A DNA stretch of 64,000 bases from Luzula sylvatica (lineage: Eukaryota; Streptophyta; Magnoliopsida; Poales; Juncaceae). Shown here one piece after another: positions 1 to 11,614 of this stretch; position 1 is the first letter of the stretch; every line of letters starts with the position of its first letter. The position numbers were made by a program, and so were the translations under genes. Location: contig OX326958.1 in NCBI GenBank assembly GCA_946800325.1, positions 22,146,414 to 22,210,413 on the forward strand. Reading direction: 5' to 3'. A model generated the notes under the pieces. It worked only from the letters and a program-made list of their open reading frames with translations. It had not been told where the DNA came from and did no database searches.

Positions 1-15
1 TAAAAATAAAATGAG

Positions 16-1074
16 ATCTCGCAATTTTTTTTTTTAATGATTTAGCGCATCACCTTTCTTCCACTACTAAACAAAATTCAAGAAAGACTAGGGTCTTGGA
101 AAGGAAAATTATTATCCTAAGGAGACAGACTTACACTATCCAAAGTCGTGATTAACGCATTACCACTTCACTACATGCAAGCAATGTAACTCCCCGTACG
201 GGTAACGGCAACATAGATAAATCAACTAGAAGTTTCTTATGGAAAGAGAATGCAATTTGTAAAAGGGAGCACTATCTCATTAATTGGGAAAATGTCACAC
301 TCCCAAAGAATAACGGAGAATTAGGACTTGTTTATCTACCTACACAAAATAACGCTCTATTACTAAAGTGGCTTTGGAATTGGACTCAAAACGGTGCTTT
401 CTCAGTAAAATCGGCATACAGAATTTGCCGCAACCTGGGTATCATAATACAATGGAACAAAAGGTTATGGAAGATCAAACGTCCTCTAAAAATAACGTTT
501 TTCGCTTGGCTTACTTTTCACCAACGAATTCTAACTGCGGATAACCTCATTATACGTGGATGGCCTAACCAAACATGGCGTGTCAATTGCCCATTTGCCA
601 AAAGGATATGGCATAAAGCCTCATCACGACTAGGATTCGCCATTTCGCACAAACAGGATATCATCCATTTCTGGTCGGCTAATAGGTTAAAAAGAAATTA
701 ATTTAATTGATACATTTTTAAAATAATTACTAATCCTCAAAATACCCTTTTGAAAATGTCCAATCATAAAATCACCCTAGGTTAAAAGGCACAAATAACA
801 ACAGGAAAAAATGGGACCTCATATTCGTCGCCTGCATTTGGCATATATGGAAACGAAGAAATCAAGCCATCTTTTCAAACAAACGACTATCGGACCGCGC
901 GAACTTCATCATGGATACTAAGGAAGCTGCCTCCGGGGGCAGATCATGTTAATTAATAACTAATAGGACTTCAGATTTTTGATCTACTTAGCCTAACAAC
1001 CTCCTAACTCTCTCTTTTTAATAAAACCCGAGCAAAGCGTAATACTTTGCTCATTCAAAAAAATTATCTCGCAA
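16..1074 (+). mobile_element. LINE (L1-type) 3' fragment, decayed
   Basis: Fragment of a non-LTR retrotransposon ORF2, plus strand. Between about 60 and 700 the frames read as the end of a LINE reverse transcriptase (SWKGKLLS near 95-120, then FLWKENAI and HYLINWENVTLPKN), followed by the zf-RVT-like segment FSVKSAYRICRNLG and LWKIKRPLKITFFAWL. At about 810-935 a WHIWKRRNQAIF-type C-terminus follows. Stops and frameshifts are scattered, so it is dead. The 3' end has a short A-tract. The 9-mer atctcgcaa occurs at 16-24 and again at 1066-1074 just after the A-tract, which fits a target-site duplication around a 5'-truncated insertion. Confidence 0.75.
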
Positions 1075-1733
1075 AAAAAAAAACTGAATTAAATTATTTA
1101 TACATGAGTGTTGTGCATAACATATTTGAATTAAAAAAATCTGCCACGAATTGCTGAAGTGGTTCGCCGAAACCACACAACCCACCATTTGGTACGACTT
1201 CGATAATACAACTTTAGATCGTGACATATATTCTTCAAATAGAAACTACCACTAAAATCAAAGACCACACCTTCATTGAGCTTGATAAACATATCCACCA
1301 CCTCTTCTTCGCTTCGTAACTCATGTCGAATAATTCCTTTACTTACTAACAGGGCTACATCTTTGGCTTCCTTAACAAGCTGAGACATGAAGAAGATATA
1401 TGCAGTAATATCATTTCCAAAATCCGAGTTTTTTTGTTCTAATTCAGGGCATGTTTGGATGATTGTGTTAGAAATTACATGAAGTAAATTCACCTACCGC
1501 AAGTCGACATTCCGTAATTTCACTTCAAATTATAATGTTTGGATTCACGAAAGTGACACTACCAGATTTTAGTTTTTTATGTTTGGCTTGATGTAAATGA
1601 ATTATGAAATTTCAATATTTATGTATTAAAATTTTCAAACTAATTTAACCATTAAATATAATTTTTTTATTTAATCAAGAAACTAATAATCATCCAAAAC
1701 ATAATCATAAATCCTAATCTGGTACGAAACAAA

Positions 1734-2709
1734 TGAAAGAAATACAGTTTCGGATCAATCGTAAAAGTGTACACAAGGATAAACGAATGTAAGCGTACAT
1801 TCGTGGTCATAACTTTCAGTAGGAAAATCCAATTTGAATGGTTCAAATTGGGTTAGATAGATAATAAGATTATCTATAACCTTCATGTAGAAATATATTT
1901 CATATGAACGAAGTATCAGTGTCGTTTCTATGAAATACCGAAAGGGTGCAACAGTATGACATACAGTTAGTAAAACTGTCATAACTTTTGCATACGAACT
2001 CCAATTTGGCCAGGACAAATTGGGTTGGGTAGATAGTAAGATTACCTACAACTTTCGTGAAGGTTAATTTTCTGTCAGAAGAATTTACTAATTTCGTATG
2101 GACAGAATACTGAACAGGATACATGCAGTTTTCTGTGTGAAAATGTGTATATTGGATATACATGTCTTTTGGCCCATCATAATCCTATGTGATATAAATA
2201 TGATTTTTCTCTCTCCTCTATTCAGTCCAATTCATTTTATCTAGAGAATTAATCCAGAATATTGAGAGTCATATTTCCGAGAGCGAAAGAGTGCGAAGAG
2301 AGAAAACCGAGAAAAATGAGTTTTTCTCGGTATAGAGAATCAATCAATCAAGCAAGTTCGTCGGTGCTTCGTCTAGGCAGTTGCACCCGCGACCGACGTC
2401 TTCCGACTCAAGGTGGATACACGTAGAGGAACGACATGTGTGGTTCTTCGATTATGATCGATCCGGAGGAGCGTTAATCGTCAACGAGCGGTGAAAGACG
2501 CGTGGTGTGGGACGCGCGGATTGTCACCAACGTGACAGGAGAAAGATAGCAATCAACCCTTCGAGTGCAATCAATTTTGCACTGGTATGAATCTATCCTT
2601 CTTATTTGCATTGTACCCTTCGAAGTCATGGCGTGATCTTGGATTATGGGAACCGGACCGGGCCTACATATCTGCTGCGCGGGCCTGGGGACGGGATAAA
2701 TTCCCAACA
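1734..2709 (-). mobile_element. solo LTR (copia-type), 976 bp
   Basis: On the minus strand the segment starts TGTTGGGAAT and ends TTCTTTCA. The flanking pentamers are acaaa (1729-1733) and acata (2710-2714), a target-site duplication with one mismatch. Two related copies lie on the plus strand at 5438-6226 and 6227-7263, sharing the GC-rich start (gggcccgc, ccggtccggt), the gtcacgttggtgac segment and the TGCCTAGACGA(T/A)G segment. No internal retroelement sequence is attached, so it is best read as a solo LTR inside the DUF247 pseudogene. Confidence 0.65.
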
Positions 2710-2714
2710 ACATA

Positions 2715-3361
2715 TATATACTTACAAAGAATTGTCTTGCAAATAAGATTATGTTACTGCACCAATTATGTATCCTATTTAATAGCTAGAATGAACAACT
2801 GATGGGCAGTATTTAAGTCAGATTAAGAAAATGGATTAAAAAAATCAAGTAATCAGGTTTATTTGAACTATTGACTTCAAATTAATCAAATTTCAGAGTT
2901 GGAGGTATATTCGAGTTGACTTCGATTGGAAAATTAAAAAATGAATTACATAGTTGGAGGGAGATTCAAGTTGATTTAAGTTGGAGAAAGAGGGCGGCTT
3001 ACAATTTGAGAACAAATCTAGTTCAATTCGAGATCCCCAATAATACCCCCAATTCAAACCCAAATAACAAAAAAATTCTTGAATTTGAGAAGAAATCGAG
3101 TCAATTCACTTGCAGAGTCGGAGTGAGCAGTGAGGGTTGAACGAAGAGAGGACGTTGGGCTGAACGAGGAGAGAGGGGGCGCTAGTTGGGAGCGAGCAGA
3201 GAGGACGAGGTTGAGTTGCACGAAGAGAAGGGACGCTGGTTCGTAGGTGATTTATTCGCTCGCCAAGTTTTTCTTTGTGATGTATCTCCACTTCTCGTAA
3301 TTTTGAAGGGAGGTGGAGTTGCAGGAAAAGAGGATGAGGATGTAAAATGAGTTACAGAAGT
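2715..3361. other. unassigned spacer inside the DUF247 gap
   Basis: No gene or clear mobile element is visible. The stretch is AT-rich at first, then purine-rich (gagagaggg, gaggacg) at 3120-3350. Short open frames here look accidental. It lies between the solo LTR and the upstream half of the DUF247 pseudogene and may be the rest of an insertion. Confidence 0.4.
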
Positions 3362-4054
3362 TTAATAAAATACATCAAACCAAACAACAAAAAATAGATT
3401 AATGCAGTAACTACACTTAAATAAAGAGGAATTGTTTTCATCTATAGTCAGATAGGGAATTTGTAGTACATTGTCGATGAATCTCACATCCAAGAGCGAA
3501 TGGGGGTTATTTTCATCAAATTCTCTCTTGATAAGGTTTACTCCTACCATATTATATTGCGCTACTTGGTGCCAACAATTTGCCAGTTGGTTATCTCGAG
3601 TGAATTGCGTGAAATCGAAGTACTCGCCGTTTTGACTAGGTCTTAAGTATATATGACATAGGTGTAATAAGTGGTGAAAATCTCTTGGTGCTCGACGAAA
3701 TGGGCAAATTTTTATGAGAGCGACGGCACGGTGTTCTGTTGATGTTCCCCTATAAAGAGGTCATACAGTATCCTCACGACAAAAAATGGAATCTGATTTT
3801 CTACAAGAAGAAGGTAGTGCGCGATGAAATAGTAATCCAGCATTTCCATTTTATTGTTAGAATCTTCCTTTTCAGCAAAATCGATTCCGGTATGGTAATG
3901 ATTAATGAACCAAGTCTATAGCATAAAGAGAGACAAGAACAAAGAACCCATCAAGCAAGAGCATTTCTACGAACTTACCGCTTTCCATTTTTATTTCTTT
4001 GGTGTAATAGGGTCCTCGCAATGTGTTCTATTTTTGTGAGTTCCTTGATATAAT

Positions 4055-5168
4055 CATGGTTTTGAATATCGGACTCGGCCGGCTCCGTCGATTCGGGACT
4101 CGGTCGACTCGGGACTCGGTCGACTCGGACAAGACTCAGGCGAGTCGGAAAAAAAAATCGGACTGTTATTAAAAAAAAAATCGAAAAAAATAAAATAAAA
4201 ATTGAAAAAATTAAAAAACATTATAAGAACAAATTTAACTAATAAAAGTTCAAATTACGACATAACATAGTACATAACATATTTATGAAAGTCGAAATCG
4301 GAATCAGAAATTATTTTAAAACAAAATAATTTAAAAAATAAATAAATTATAAATAAATAAATTTGGGTAAAAGCTATAATATTTAATGATAGAATATTAT
4401 ATAAATATGTATTGCATTTATATGTATGCATTGTGTTTATTACTTTATTTATAAAAAATAATTGTATTACGTGTATATTAAAAGACCTGATACCAATATT
4501 AACAAGTGACCTATGTAAACTAAAATAATTTTAAAATTTATTAACAAAGTCATTAGTACAAACTGACATTTCTAAATCATAATAATTACAATTACAAAAT
4601 AAAATCATATTTATTAACTAGGTCAAATTACCATGAATCATAATAATTTTAAAATATATTATACCTAGATTAATAATAACCTGGATTTGAAGTATTTTAA
4701 AAACTTGGAAAATAACAACCTGATTTGTTTATTCTCAAATCGGAATTCATTTTCTCAGTTTTTTATTACCTTAAGAAACCAGAACTTTAATTCTGTTTTT
4801 TTTTAAAACTCAAGAAACAAAGAAAATAATTCCCATCTTCACCAATTGAATTACTACCCAAACACAGAACCGGCAACAATGGTGCTCCTCTCTCTCTCTC
4901 TCTCTCTCGATCTCTCTCGATCTCTCTCGATATGTCTGATTGGTGGACAACAATGATGCTCACCTTGGCAAGTCATTTTTCATTCCTTATTACGAACTAT
5001 GGTACATATACCATTGTCCAATCTTAAAAAAAAAAAAAAATTCAGCGACTCCCCTGGCGAGATATCCGACCGAAACTCGGTTCTGGACCGACCGAGTCTG
5101 AGTCGACTCGGCCGAGTTTTTTTTTACTCGGCCGAGTTTTTTTTTGACTCGGCCGATATTACGAACCA
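4055..5168. mobile_element. non-autonomous TIR DNA element with GACTCGG subterminal repeats
   Basis: Inverted ends: catggttttgaatatcgg at the left and, on the other strand, ccatggttcgtaatatcgg at the right. Inside both ends lie repeats of GACTCGG and its complement CCGAGTC (4070-4150 and 5080-5155). The centre is AT-rich with a (ct)n/ctcgat microsatellite at about 4886-4932 and no coding capacity. Both edges abut DUF247-like sequence, so it inserted into that gene. I could not identify a clean target-site duplication, so the superfamily (hAT is one possibility) is left open. Confidence 0.5.
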
Positions 5169-5437
5169 TGGTTATTTTTTCACGGTTGAATTTCCTTATT
5201 TTCAATTTGATGATGTTGATCGTTTACTAATTATTCTTTCTCTAAGAAACAAATTTTGATTCTTTGAGTAATTTGTTTGCCTATTTTAGTAGTTTTTTTG
5301 TTTTTATTTGACATTACTTGTGAATATAACAACTTATAGTTTTCTAACTGTAGAAGTTAGAGAAATTCATAATGCAATGTTTTTTTCATCATTGTGATTT
5401 TCAGTTTTTAATTCAACAAATTGGGTATGTTGAAATG

Positions 5438-6226
5438 TGTTGGGAATCGCCGGCTCCGAGCCCCGCATAGCAGAATGAAGGGCTCGATCCGTTTTCCTAA
5501 ATCCAAGATCACGTTATCCCTTCGATGCACGAACATAATGAAACATACAAACCATACCCCGTGAAATTGATCACGAACGAAGGGATGACACGCTTTTCTT
5601 TGTGCTTTTCGCCGCGTTTACTTCGTGTATGTCCCACGCCCACACGCCTTCACACCGTTAAACACGACTTCGGTTGTTCCTTTGTGTGTCCCATGCCCGC
5701 ACTTCTCAATAGTGTTCTATGCGAACTCCTTCTTCGATTGGATCACAAACAAGGATCAAAGAGATGATACCGTGAGTTGCGATCTTTCTGTCACACACAT
5801 GACTGCCTAGACGAAGTGTGTATGAACTTGTTTATCTTCAATTCTTCATTGATTAAGATCTCTAATTGAGAAAACTACTTTCCCCTTTTTCTTTCTCTTT
5901 GATTCCCACTCTTTGGAATGTGTATTAGCCTTGTTAGAATGAACCTAGACATGATTAATCTATTAGAGAGAGACACACATCCTATATTATAGTATATCAG
6001 ATAAGAATTGGCCAAGGCGTGTGTGTAACTATTACAAAGTTTCGGTGAAGCTTGCATTTCGTCCGAACGGGATGCACTGTCCCAAAACTGCATAATCATT
6101 ATTATACAATCTCGAGACCTTCCGTTCGAACGAAGACCATCTTTCGTTCGATCGGAATATCTCCTGGAAGCTAGTTATTCACAATCTCATTATACACTAA
6201 TTTATTCCCACAAACGCGTACGTCCG
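5438..6226 (+). repeat. LTR-like copy, same family as 1734-2709
   Basis: Starts TGTTGGGAAT followed by the GC-rich block cgccggctccgagcc, then ccaagatcacg, a cgtgaaattgatcacgaacgaaggg segment and ctgcctagacgaag, in the same order as the solo LTR at 1734-2709. Diverged; the 3' boundary is set by the next copy and is uncertain. The end contains cgttcgaacg-type palindromes at about 6122-6150. Confidence 0.5.
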
Positions 6227-7263
6227 TGAAGGAAATCGATCCGACCCCGGGCCCGCACAGCGGATATGAAGCCCCGGTCCGGTTTCCGAATTCCGAGATC
6301 ATGCCTCGACTTCGAGAGTACGATGCAAAGTAGGATAGACGATTACCAGCGTGAAATTGATCACGCACGACGGGTCGATCGCTCGCATCCTTCCCTTCTC
6401 CGGTGTCACGTTGGTGACTAGTCCGTGCGTCCCATACCACACGTCTCCCACCGTTTGGACTCCATGAACGTCTGCGGTTTGATCACAACTAAGAGCCACA
6501 TGTGTCGCTCCTCTACTTGTATCCACCATAAGTCGTAGCACCTCGATCACGGATGCACCTGCCTAGACGATGCACCGACGAACTTGGTTGATCGCGTTTG
6601 ATTCTCTAATTCGAGAAAACCCCTTTTCTCTTTTCTCTCTTTCTCATCACACCCATTCAACTATTGATGGTGTTCTTTAGAATGATCGTCTCAATTAGTC
6701 TAATATGAATTAGATTCAGGATTAACTCTTTATTGACTTTGATTGAAATATTAGATCAGAGAGAAACATCATATATATACTACATAGGATAAGGATATGC
6801 CAAAAGGTATGTATATATACTATACACATTTTCAAAAAGAAAACTGCATGCACCCTTTCAGTATTCTGTTGAAACAAAATGGTTAAATCGTTCCAACTGA
6901 CTTCAAACCTTCACGAAAGTTGTAAATAATCATATTATATTTTCTACCTAATTTGGCCCAGCCCAATTGGAGTTCGGATGCGAAAGTTATGATGGTTTTT
7001 ACTAACTGTATGTCAAATTGTCGCACCCTTTCGGTATTCCATTAAAATGACACTGATACATGGCTCAAATGAAATATATTTCTTCATGAAAGATCTAGAT
7101 AATCTTATTATCTATCCAACCAAATTTGAACCATTCAAATTGGAGTCGTTATCTGAAAGTTATGCCAGTTTTACTATAAATGTTTCGTATGCCCACGAAC
7201 GCATGTGTTCGCTTGTCCTTCTACGTACCATTTTACCGTTGATCCAAAACTGTATTTTCTTCA
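6227..7263 (+). repeat. LTR-like copy, same family as 1734-2709
   Basis: Begins tgaaggaaatcgatccgac, a degraded TGTTGGGAAT start, then cccgggcccgcacagcggat, gtgtcacgttggtgac, cctgcctagacgatgcaccgacgaac and the tail taccgttgatccaaaac, all matched in inverted orientation within 1734-2709. It directly follows the copy at 5438-6226, giving a tandem pair. The last segment is repeated once more at about 7278-7318 (taccattttaccgatgatcc). Confidence 0.55.
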
Positions 7264-8189
7264 GTTCATTTATTCTTATAGTACCATTTTACCGATGATC
7301 CAAAATTGTATTTTCTTCAAAATTCTCTTAGCAGAGAAATTGAAAAGAAAATAACGATTATAAGGTAATTTATGCTTTCTATTGAGTGCAATTTGCCAAT
7401 TTAGGATCTCATGAGTGAATAGGCCCTCTTTACTTTGTAGAGATGAAAACCTCGACTCGAATCTGGTTAGTGACTCAAAATTTCTCCAACAGTGGCCTCA
7501 ATGGGCCTGGACCATAGTTTTTTGAGTCGGGGACTGAGAGTTGAAGGCCGATCATGTCATGTCCGATCCACCAGTATCCTTAATGGCACTACACTAATAT
7601 TGACATACAGTAACACTTGTTTTTTGGCATTTGACTATATGCTACCATTACTTGTATAAAAGGCGGTATTAACTGATTAATCCTGATATTTTATTATAAA
7701 AGACAACATTTTGCGTTAAATGTGAAGAATATCTTTATACAACTGCATTTTATATTGAATGTCATTATTAAATTGAAATGACGACACAATAAGTGTTGTC
7801 TAAACATGGTATATATAGTAATTATTATGATTGGTATATTGGAAGTTTCATTTTATGTTGATCGTCAATGCACCATACAATTTATTGTTCAAATGTTCAG
7901 CACCGATACAGCCTAAACTAGTCAGACCACACACACAGATCATAACCCTTCATACACACACGCACCATACATGGGTATGGACCGATTCTACCCGATTCTG
8001 GTCGGAAAAGGAAGATCCCAACAGAAAAAAAATAAAGAAAAGAAGAAAAAAAAATTAAGATCGATCAAGAAATTAATAAAAGAAATAAAGAAAAGTACAA
8101 CTAAAATTTACGATTACGGGAAAGTAAATAACGCAGTTACTGCACAATAATCATGGTTACGAATGAATACGTAACTTACGGAATGGCTC
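7264..8189. other. AT-rich intergenic stretch, no gene seen
   Basis: Contains a roughly 45-bp duplication of the preceding LTR tail, then AT-rich sequence and a purine-rich patch near 8010-8100. No open frame shows recognisable coding features. Confidence 0.4.
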
Positions 8190-8873
8190 GAGCGGCTATA
8201 GATGCGGCAGTTTAGATTCGCACGCAAATACAGTGGGAGTACGAGGAAATCTCAAGTTCCTCATAAGAAAATAAAATAAAAATAAACCCAAATAATTGAA
8301 ATAAAGTAAAGACACGAATAACACAATATGATAACGGAGTTCGGCCAGAACGATGCCTATGTCTCCGGAGAATAGTCTCGCCGTCACAAAACGTGACGAA
8401 CCTCTTATAATAGTTTATATAACAACAATGACTAACAAGGACGTAGAGCCTTTACATGCCAAGATACCTCTACAAAACAATGAATATAACAATTATCCAA
8501 GCAAACATATGATCTCTCAAGAACACTCTCCAGATTGAGATTACTCTCAAAGAATATTGAAATTTGGACTAAGCCTAAAACTGTAGTTCTCACAAACTTG
8601 CAACAATGATGGCTATGATTTCTCTCAAGAAAATATAGCTTTTCGGGTGAAGGAAATGAATAGGGGTGCTCCCCTATAGGGGGTGAGGGAACCCCCAACA
8701 AGCAAAACCCTCTAATTTCGCCTAAAATCACGGCCCCAATATGGTAGGAGCGTCCACACGATGAGATGTTGGAATTCAGTGAAACCTGGCGAAAATTGTG
8801 GACGCTCCTACCATATACGGGTGAAGGATTTCTTGACGTTCGTCAGAGTAAATATTAAAAATTTATTCCAACA
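8190..8873 (-). mobile_element. copia-type LTR fragment
   Basis: Read on the minus strand it starts TGTTGGAATAAAT at 8873 and contains a late segment typical of plant Copia LTRs: ctccggagacataggca, then a ggccgaactccgttatcat segment and a T-rich run of alternating attt. No coding region or binding site is attached, and the far boundary is uncertain. It contains the perfect inverted repeat listed separately at 8739-8816. Confidence 0.45.
8739..8816. repeat. perfect 20-bp inverted repeat with 38-nt loop
   Basis: atatggtaggagcgtccaca (8739-8758) is the exact reverse complement of tgtggacgctcctaccatat (8797-8816). The loop is 38 nt. It lies near the 5' (U3) end of the LTR-like segment on the minus strand and could form a cruciform or a stable RNA hairpin. 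Confidence 0.85.
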
Positions 8874-8984
8874 AAGTCCTGAATCGTCTTACTTAAGCTA
8901 ACTTTCTACTCTAATTTATTTTATTTATCCTACAAGAAGAATTAGAATACAATACCAAAGATCTTTAACATAGGTCTGGTCCTC

Positions 8985-9733
8985 TTTGGTTCACCCTTGA
9001 ATCCGAAACAAGAACGGCGTATTGCGAGATGTGTGTATTGCGAGAGAGATCTGGAAACGGTAAACCATCTGATTTTTGGTGGCTGTGAGAAGATCAATCA
9101 GATCTGGACCTACGCTCGATCAAATGTAAAGGTAAAACTACCATTTAACCTGGAGGAGGCCATGGAATTGATACATAATTCTCATGGTCGGACTCTAGAG
9201 AAAGAGTTTTCGATCTACTTCTCATATAGCATCTGGAGAGAACGATGTGCAAGAGTATACTCAGATCGGAGAAGAACTGAAGAAGAAATGGTGAAGGAAA
9301 TGAGCTTAGAATGGAGCACGTTCTCAAAAGCTCTGAAGAAGAGCTGCGATAGAGAGAGTAGAAGAGCTACAACAGAGTAAGAGAAGAAGAAACGAAGCCT
9401 ACATTAGAAGACATAAGAAGATAGGAGGAGGTGAGTGAGCTGTGAGTGTGCATAGAAGAGTGGGAGAGAATAGGCGGTGACAAAGATAAGAAGCTACGAG
9501 AAGGACTACTCAAAGAAAGACAAGGATACTGCAAAATGAAGCTTTTTATGGGCTGAGAATAATAAAGGTGGTATAGTTTATAGTTGTTGGGTATAAGAAA
9601 ATTGTAATAGGTAGTATAAAGCCCAAAAACATATTTTAAAAATGTAATTTTCTGAGCTGAAATTAATAATGAATACATTTAGAAGGGGGACAACTAAAGC
9701 CCTCTCTAAACTTTTCAAAAAAAAAAAAATACA
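8985..9733 (+). pseudogene. LINE ORF2 C-terminus and 3' tail
   Basis: The frame at 8997-9380 reads as the C-terminal end of an L1-type LINE ORF2: a zinc-ribbon-like CVYCERDLETVNHLIFGGC (C..C..H..C spacing of zf-RVT) and then SIWRERCARVYSDRRRTEEE, the usual IW-ERN-like tail. The reverse transcriptase and endonuclease parts are missing, consistent with 5' truncation. An untranslated stretch follows and ends in an A-run at about 9717-9729, as expected for a LINE 3' end. Confidence 0.7.
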
Positions 9734-9889
9734 TATACAAATAGAAATATGTAAAATATGATGTCATGCGAGATGAATGGAATGTGCATATTATGAGAAT
9801 AATATATGTAGCACATATCATAATTTGTTTCAAGGCCAAGCCCATAACAAATTGAGAAGAGAACTTGAGAAGTCCAAAATAAACATGGA

Positions 9890-10690
9890 TCATGACCATA
9901 AATTCGAGACATAAATTCGAGACAGATCTTGGCAAGGTCCTTGATCCTTCACGTCTTGAGAGAAACTAATAGGAGAAGGAGAACAACAAACTTCAGTCCT
10001 GGAGAGAGCAATGGAGGAGAGAGATCCTCGGAATGGCTTCAAAAACCGAAAAAGCTTCGATCTTGTAGGCAAAAATGGGTCGAGAGTCGAGCAAAAAAAG
10101 CTAGAGAGCTTGAACTATGGAGGGAAAGAGGCCTAACACCTTACCTTCTCCAAGAATAGAGTGGTTGACCAAGAGGAAATCATAGTGATCAAATGGTAAT
10201 TGAAAGAATGAGTTTTGCTCTGAGTATATTATTTCCCCTTTTAATAATCGAAATTCAGAAAAATTAAATTTTTGCCTCCGTTTTGTTCGCCACTGGAGAG
10301 GAGGAGTAAAGGAAATTTCGTTGTTTATCTTTGCACCGTGCGGAACCGGAGGTGTCCGGCCCACGAACAAATGGAGAAGAAAACTATCAGCGTGGCTTCA
10401 AAAGGTTCGGTTTGAACCGTCCCTCGAGATTCTTACAGGCGCTCCGGTTTATCCACACGTGTTGAGGTGAGGGAAAGAGAGGTGTCAGCGTCTGGCAGCG
10501 TGGTTCATACACTATATGATCCATAAGATCCGAGTCAGTTAGTAGTTTGACTGGTCAGACCCTTAGATATGACGCAAGGTAATCCATGCATCCTTTGTGT
10601 ACCGGGTTAGAGAATAGTGTGGAATGGGTTGCCGCACTATCTGCACGCGGTCAAATTACGCAGGAGACCCTGGGGGTTGATTTGGCACAT
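9890..10690 (-). repeat. Athila-type LTR fragment
   Basis: Reverse-strand sequence matches, in the same order, the LTR at 38274-40588: ctgaccagtcaaa, the aatct-ctcgag block, tggtcaaccactctattcttgg (there gggtcaaccattccattcttgg), then gacgtgaaggat-aaggac and ttgccaagatc. Both ends are truncated and nothing internal is attached. Confidence 0.6.
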
Positions 10691-10935
10691 GTAACTATGT
10701 ATTCCTTCGTGTAATGAGTCACATTTGACCTGTTTGAATTAAAATCTCGTTTTCTTTCTCGTCCTTCCATCAAATATTATCATGTGATATATCAAATCAA
10801 CTGTAACAACGAGAGGAATTCATCTACACTCTTGGTTATGCGAGATTTTGCAATTTTCATCTGACATTGGCACCAAAACACATATTAAAGTATTTTATCT
10901 TAATAAATTGGAATTATGAATATTCCGTGTACTTT
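10691..10935. other. unassigned spacer
   Basis: AT-rich sequence with no recognisable gene or repeat, between the LTR fragment and the LINE fragment. Confidence 0.35.
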
Positions 10936-10939
10936 AATC

Positions 10940-11184
10940 ATGTTTAAGTGTTTAAATTTTATATTTTGTGTATGTAAAAGATGCATAAAAATCCCCTTAT
11001 CGCTTATTTAGATAAATTCCAATCCTTTAGCCTCTTCCCCAAAGATTCCATTTTGACTATCTAGGATCTCTGAAATGATTGTCTCGAGATGTGGTATAAT
11101 TATATCCAATGTCTCTTAATTAATAAGCCATGAATTTTCCACTCTAAATCCTGCATGTGTTGGAAAATTGGTGTTAGCCATGTA
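10940..11184 (-). pseudogene. LINE ORF2 fragment, downstream half of a split LINE
   Basis: On the minus strand, beginning at the target-site duplication atgta (11180-11184), the frame reads MANTNFPTHAGFRVENSWL, then a region with KRLKDWNLSK in another frame, as between the endonuclease and reverse transcriptase of plant L1 elements. It continues the endonuclease reading frame found at 32886-33169, so both are one LINE split by the Copia element at 11185-32885. Frameshifts show it was already decayed or has decayed since. Confidence 0.65.
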
Positions 11185-11529
11185 TGTTAAGATCGTCGCC
11201 GCAAACAAACACGCAAGAACAACACACGAACACAAAGACTTTTACGTTGAAACCCCGAAGGGAAAGAACCACAGCCACCAGCACTCAAACTATTTTACTA
11301 TACTGGAGAAAGAGAGAATACAATTATTAGTATTTGTTGGAATGAATAAAACTCTAGCCTAACCCTCTATTTATAGCTAAACTCCTACCCAATACAAGAA
11401 AATAAGCATTGCCTTAATAACCATTCAATCATGGCAATAAGAATATACGGAGAATTTTCTATCTCCTCAAGGTTTTTCTTTTTCTAATTTCCTAATCCTC
11501 GGGTTTCCAAAAGTCTCCATACCACAACA
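11185..11529 (-). repeat. 3' LTR of the Tork-like Copia
   Basis: 345 bp; matches 22169-22513 with scattered substitutions and without a 12-13 bp duplication present in the other LTR (acaaggaaataat). Confidence 0.85.
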
Positions 11530-11614
11530 ATCTCCCACTTGGAGACTTTTGCATCAATCTTCCTTCTCCTGTCCCGAGCGGGACTTCCTTGAGCCCGGCG
11601 ACAGCTCCCACGGC

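Larger units (their letters stand above)
1131..4054 (-). pseudogene. DUF247 pseudogene, interrupted
   Basis: Broken copy of a plant DUF247 gene (unknown function, usually membrane associated), read on the minus strand. In gene order: DYIKELTKIEHIAR at about 4050-4010, MLLLDGFF near 3960, VENQIPFFVVRILYDLF near 3810-3755, SLLDVRFIDNVLQIPYLTIDEN at about 3500-3430, then after a gap of about 1.9 kb GNDITAYIFFMSQLV...DVALLVSKGIIRHELRSEEEVVDMF (1410-1280) and a WFRRT end near 1150. Each block aligns with the intact paralog at 34190-35443. Several stops and frameshifts are present, and the solo LTR at 1734-2709 lies inside the gap. Weak continuity (INIIKLKIRKFNRE) at about 5170-5220 suggests the gene once continued past the TIR element at 4055-5168. 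Confidence 0.75.
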
